From assembly GCA_012295275.1 (NCBI GenBank), contig CM022679.1, positions 30,999,654 to 31,063,653 of the forward strand: 64,000 bases of DNA, written 5' to 3'. The position numbers and the translations under genes are program-made. Under the pieces are notes generated by a model, which did not search any database, was not told the DNA's origin, and was given only the letters and a program-made list of their open reading frames with translations. Shown here piece after piece: positions 58,418 to 64,000 of the stretch. Position 1 is the stretch's first letter. The number at the start of each line of letters is the position of its first letter. This stretch comes from Chrysomallon squamiferum (Eukaryota; Mollusca; Gastropoda; Neomphalida; Peltospiridae).

Positions 58418-61400
58418 ATAATAAATAAAATCAACTAAAATCGGAATTAAGATTTAAAAAGTGCGAGTTGTTGCATTTTTTCATAATAATATAATAACTT
58501 GTTAGCGATTATAAATATTTGTTTTCGTTTGTTATTTAATATGGTCATAATTTCTGAAAGAAAACTATATATCATATCAGATAAACAGCTACATAAAACA
58601 GTGAGTTGTATGAGTTTGCATTTTGTGTTTTTCAAACTGTCATATTTATCTTTTTAAATGCATTTCTGCTCCCTTGTTATTAATGCAGAACAGGTAGTTG
58701 AAATAATGTTACTATTTTATCTCTCGTTTATTTCATTTGTTTATATATATGCGTATTTATTTACAATATTCATCTATATAGAGCACCTTGAAAACTGTAA
58801 TGTTGTTATTATTACTAATATTATTATTATTATTATTATTAATATTATTATTATTATTATTATTATTGCTTTTTCCAATTTTACTTTCCCATAATACTAT
58901 CCAAATGTTTCATGTAAATATGCTTTCGTTGTTTATTATTATTCTGTACATAATGTTGTTATTTATTATTTCTAGCTACTGTAACAGATACCACAGTTGT
59001 TTCAGTTAAATTATATTTAATGAATATCTGAGTGGTGACAATGAATATAAATTTATAATGTATTATTTAAAATAATATTATAATAACTTGCAATCGATTA
59101 TAAACATATATATTTTCGTTTGATATTTAACACTGTCATAATTTCTGAAAGAAAACAGTACATCATCCTCGATGAACAGATATATAAAACTGTCAGTTGT
59201 ACGTGAGTGTGATTTATTTTTTTCAAACTGTTATATTTTTCTTTTTAAATGTGTTTTTACTTTGTTGTTATTAGTACAGTTGAGGTAGTACCAATAATAT
59301 GATCTACTTTATCTCTCATTTATTTTTTTTTTTTTCTTCTCAATCTCTCTTTTTTTTGTTCTTTTCGTTGTTGTTTTTTATTGATTTTTTTGTTTTGTTT
59401 GTTTGTTGCTTTTCTGATGTCCCATATTGAAACGTTTCATTGAAATATGCCTTCGCTCTTTATTGTTATTCTATACTGTAATGTAATTATTCATTATTAG
59501 TATCTACTGTAATAAATACTTCCATTGTTTTAGTTAAATATGTTTAATTGATATCCTAGTACTAACAGTAGTACGTACGTACAAACGTACAATAATATAT
59601 TTCTATTTAAATTTAATCCTTCTCTTACATAATGAATTTTAGTAGAGTTATTATAACTAATAATAATAATAATAATATTATAATTATTTTAAATAATCTT
59701 CTGTCATACTAACATATTACATAATATTGAAATGTTTCTTTTAAAGTACGCAAACGTTATTCTTATAAGGTATAAATCTGTAATTTAATTATTCGTTATT
59801 ATTACTGTTATATAATTTATATTAGTACTGTTGTCTAAGTAATTATTACAGATGGCTTACAAAAAAAGGACGATTTATATACTAAAACTTAATATACATT
59901 TCGAAATAGATAATTAGAAAATTATCCACAAACTGAGAGAGAGAGAGAGAGAGACGATTTCATGACCTCGCTTTTAAATAGCTTGTTTAATTCTCTAATT
60001 ATCTATATTATTATAGGTGTCTACGTACATACTAGAGTTACCAGTAAGATATTAATTGAACATATTTAACTAAAACAGTTCTGGTATCTATTACAGTAAT
60101 AATGAATAATAACATTAATTAGAAAACAATAAAGGACGAAAATATATTTATTATTATATTATCAAACGTACATAATAATAATAATAATAAGATATTAATA
60201 AAAACATAATTAACTAAAAAAACAGTTCTGGAGATAAAATAGTAGCATTATTTTAACTGCCTGTTCTGCATTAATAACAAGAGAGCAGAAACACGTTTAA
60301 AAAGATAAATAAAGGACGAAAATATATTTACATGAAACTGACAGTTTTATGTATCTATTTATCTGAAATGATATATTCTTCTCTTATAGAAAATATGACC
60401 TCATTAAATAAAAAACGGAACAAATATATTTGTAATCATTTACACGTTAATAGAATACTGAAAAAATACAGAATAAGTTATTACTCATTGTGGATGTTGT
60501 TATTATTATTGTCATTATCATCACCAACATCATGATAATATCTGGTTTCTTTTCCTTATTTTATTTTTTGTTCTTGTTGTAAATTTTGAAAATAGTAAAA
60601 CAAGATGAAATCATTCTAATTGCAAACTGTCTATAACGTGTGTGCGTGCGGGTGTGTGTATGTGTGCGAACATGTGGTGTTCAAAGCGATGGTTTTGGCA
60701 TTGATAAAGTCAGTTCGTATTTAATAGACCACTTTAGAATTATAACTCTGTAGTGTAAATTTGTAACATTATCATTTTAACCCACAAACCCCCACTGCAT
60801 CGAACTTGACCGTCTTACCATGTTTCAGAATTACAAGAAAGTTGGCAACCTGTGAAGTCGGTGTGGAGGGTGCAAATAAAAGTCAGATGAGATGAAGTTG
60901 GTGGGCTTAAAGAAATTTCAGTGTACTCAGATCGAAACTAGAACGTTGTCATTAAAAACATTTCATATTTGTCGAAATCAATAATAATTTTCAATCATAC
61001 CGATTAATAACTGCTTAGAGGGAAGAGTAAAATCTTTGTGACGATTTTATTCATAAATTACTATTCTTTTAGGAAATCAAAACAGATTTCCTCGTAATGC
61101 TTAATTGACGAGGTAATCGACCTCAAAGAAGTGTTTTTATTAATTTCGTAACATTTGTTTTTACAATAAAGGACTCGAAACTTTCCGTGTTGATAGAAAA
61201 AAAAATATATTTTCTCAACACTGAAAGAGCGAAACCTGTTTGTTTTGATGGAACAATCATCCTATACTAACTTAATATATTGTAATAGTCAATATACGTT
61301 TTGAATATCATTTCACTTATAGAAAAATTAGGGAAAACTGATGGGCAGATAGAAAAATACAAAGACAGATAGATAGATAAATAGGTGCATATATTGACAG

Positions 61401-61760
61401 ATAGATAGATAGATTATAGATAGATAGAAATATAGATGTAGACTGATATAGATAGATAGACAGACAGATAGAGAGATAGACACATATACAGCTAGATAGA
61501 TGTATACTACATATAGAGATACTTTGATAGATACATTGCTAAATAAATACAGATATACAAACATTTATGACAGACATACAAAAAGAGAACTCGACAGAAT
61601 ACACAGAGCAAATTAATTATAAAATAAATTTATGAAAATTCGATGTTTAATCGTTTCACCTGTCACAAACTTTACATTTATTTTGCTTTTATATTTTTAT
61701 GCCACAGTAATTTGTTATATATCACACGTTTGATTCATTATTACTGCGTCCGTGCATCAT

Positions 61761-61768
61761 TATAAATA
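61761..61768 (+). promoter_or_regulatory. Gene E TATA box
   Basis: TATAAATA about 65 bases upstream of the leader-exon donor (gtaagt at 61833). Confidence 0.65.
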
Positions 61769-61790
61769 CCTCGTGCCAACGATATTGCAC

Positions 61791-63181
61791 ATATTGTTAC
61801 AGCTAGATCATTGAATATTACAACTACTTCTGGTAAGTTATTTTCGCTTTATAATTATTTTTTGAATATAAAATTCTAAAAAGTAGTAAATATTTCGAAT
61901 AGTTGGAAAAAGTTTAAAATCTCAGGGAAATATGTTAAAGGGATTAAAGAGAGAATACCATATTTATTTTCGTTTCTCTGTTTTCAAGATCCATATTAAA
62001 TAATGTTAGAAATTAAATATTTTTTCTCTTAATTCAGAGCGCTAAACATTAAATGTTTACTTTGCAGTTTGTAATTAACAGTTGACGTTGTTCACCATGT
62101 TTGCGTTGAAACTGCAAATTATCCTGCTCTTGATTATTTTGGGATCAGTGCAGGTCGAATTAATGCCTGACAGGTAAGTTTCGTTTTCCCTTTTCCTGTT
62201 CAGTGCAGTTGAATGTGAGACGGGTGAATGAGTGCAAAATAAAATACTTTCTTTAGTGCTCTGGATTGTAGGTGTAATTAAATATATTTGTAATAATCTT
62301 AATCTATTCCAATACAAATACGTATATGGAATTATAAGAAATAAAACCTTTCATCTAAATAGGTAAAACGTTTCTTATTATATGGCTTTAATTATATACA
62401 TGTAATTTTAATAGTATTTTTTAATATTATTATTATTACTACTACTACTTTCCTATATTTGTTATTATTATTATTAATTGTTTTGTATCACTAGTCACTT
62501 TTTTGCTATTTCATTTGCGTCTGACTTACTCTACGTCACTATGAGAGTTTTTTACTTAAAATTGTTCGTAAGAATAAAACACATATAATGTAATTCTAGT
62601 TAAAGGAATATATTCATGTTAAGAAAACTATGAAGATGTAAAATGAAACTATGTAAGATAAATCGTAAAACTGAATACTGTTTTCTGCCACTTGAAGTCT
62701 AATAAATGAATTATTTAAACTCGGAGTTACAAAGTTTTTGATGATTTTGTAGCTGTCGTTAGTTCATCATTTAGCAATACAAATTCAGAGACCATCCTTG
62801 ATAATATCCCTCAAAGTGTTCATATTAATAGTCATACTTTTAGGGACCCAAACTAGTCATTAGAAATTTATTGATAACGTTACAGAAAAAAATATATATA
62901 ATACAATGCAACACTATCGATAATCGAGTACTGGAATCATTAAATATATTAAGAATTTATGTTAGTAATAAACGGAAGGTTCCGCATTAGAATGAACATT
63001 AATTAGGTTAGTAATGCAATATTTTGTTTTTGCATACATTCGGTATTAAAAAACAAAGCAAGATAGTTTCACTCTAGGCTGTCATTTTGAAGGTATAATA
63101 TCATATCAAATAAAAAAAGCTATTTTTACTAACGTTTATACCCTTTGTCTTTCTTTTAATACGCATATCCATAAGAATTAC

Positions 63182-63254
<73 letters not shown>

Positions 63255-64000
63255 CTATCTCTGCTTCTCCTTCTCTGTGTGGATGACTCTCTGTATCTAC
63301 AGCTTTTTATGCCCTTTACATACAATCCAGAAATAACCAACACTTCTCTCCTCACAAATATATACAATTTTTTCACAGACACTCACAAATACACACACCT
63401 ATAGAAACACAGATATTTTTGGAATTATTCACCTGAGTGTTTATTTTCTTTGTACAGCAGCCCATTCACTCTGTGTGTATGACTCTCTGTATCTATAGCT
63501 TTTTATGCCCTTCACATACAATCCAGAAATAACCAACACTTCTCTCCTCACAAATATATACGGTTGTTCTCCCATGTGGACACTCAGACACTCACAAATA
63601 GACACACACATAGAAACACAGATATTTTTGCAATTATTCACCTGAGTGTTTATCTTCTTTGTATAGAGCTGCCTTCTTGCCGTGAGTATCAATCTTTTAA
63701 TCCCTAACATAAATCACGTCACCAATAAATCAGAACTATTAGATCAGCTTTTGTCTCTTTTCTTCCCACACCTATTACGAACTGCACAGTACATATATCA
63801 ATAACAACTTTTATTCTTCAACGTGTTATTTTTTTTACTTGTTAATATCACTCTTCTGTTGTTCATCTCTGTGTTTTTGAGTGATTATGTGTGTCTGTTT
63901 TCTTTCTTAACAGAGCCTTGATAAATAATAGACTAAATACCATTTTAACAATAGTAGTGTAGATTAGGGTCCATCAAACATAGTAACAGCAAATGTAATA
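61791..64000 (+). CDS. Micro-exon gene E: 5' part, continues past right edge
   Basis: Leader exon about 61791-61832; signal exon 62068-62173 (ATG 62097, MFALKLQIILLLIILGS, tail VELMPD, phase 2); hybrid 15-nt exon 63458-63472, identical to gene D's; and 15-nt exon 63667-63681 AGCTGCCTTCTTGCC. A CT tract at about 63187-63250 precedes the hybrid exon by about 205 nt. Almost identical to gene D, with one leader residue changed (F to L). The 3' part is outside the window. Confidence 0.68.

Larger units (their letters stand above)
58430..64000 (+). repeat. Segmental duplicate of ~46.07-51.7 kb
   Basis: 58430-59950 matches 46070-47600 (offset about 12357). 60330-64000 matches 48050-51720 (offset about 12280), both direct and with few differences. 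It carries a second promoter, signal exon and first micro-exons (gene E). Confidence 0.85.

Overview
The window is nuclear DNA from an intron-rich, AT-rich animal genome crowded with microsatellites (GA/CT, TA, GT, ATT and ATGT families). The urocanase exons, the intronless rhodopsin-like GPCR and the repeat landscape fit a lophotrochozoan, most likely a mollusc. That placement is inference; no marker here fixes the species.

Left part (1-13 kb). The first nine coding exons of a urocanate hydratase gene (UROC1) lie on the minus strand from about 5.9 kb down to 0.33 kb, and the gene runs off the left edge. Exon 8 carries a 1-nt insertion. The intron 5' of exon 8 holds a minisatellite whose unit is the exon 8 splice acceptor plus its first codons. 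A complete single-exon class A GPCR lies at 8858-9862 (+). The rest to 13.1 kb is simple repeats and unrecognised sequence.

Right part (13.2-64 kb). This is a cluster of related genes with a micro-exon architecture. Each starts with a TATA box and a short non-coding exon. A signal-peptide exon follows (MFALKLQIILLL...), ending in phase 2. Then come 15-, 24- or 30-nt exons, nearly all divisible by three and phase 2 to phase 2, and finally a small terminal exon with stop codon and AATAAA. I call the copies A-E. A: minus, 13.2-17.3 kb, complete, about 80 aa. B: plus, 20.2-25.2 kb, two signal exons, partly degenerate. C: minus, 31.1-44.5 kb, complete, 17 micro-exons, about 156 aa. D: plus, 49.5-58.2 kb, cut by a 200-N gap. 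E: plus, 61.8 kb to the right edge. A/B and C/D are head-to-head pairs inside large inverted repeats, and E is the start of a 12.3-kb-spaced duplicate of the D region. A signal-less relic next to a Tc1 transposase fragment (25.7-26.9 kb) and a lone micro-exon (27.4 kb) are further debris.

How the family may work. Skipping or including symmetric micro-exons would keep the frame, so one locus could encode many short secreted peptides. The 15-nt exons differ strongly between copies although their flanking introns are almost identical, which suggests diversifying selection. Many 30-nt exons encode R-F-G-R-S or R-W-G-R-S, a possible amidation and cleavage site. Long CU tracts sit at a fixed distance (about 190-220 nt) upstream of nearly every 15-nt exon, always CU on the sense strand. 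The architecture resembles the micro-exon genes of schistosomes, but I recognise no sequence homology. I consider this cluster the candidate undescribed system.
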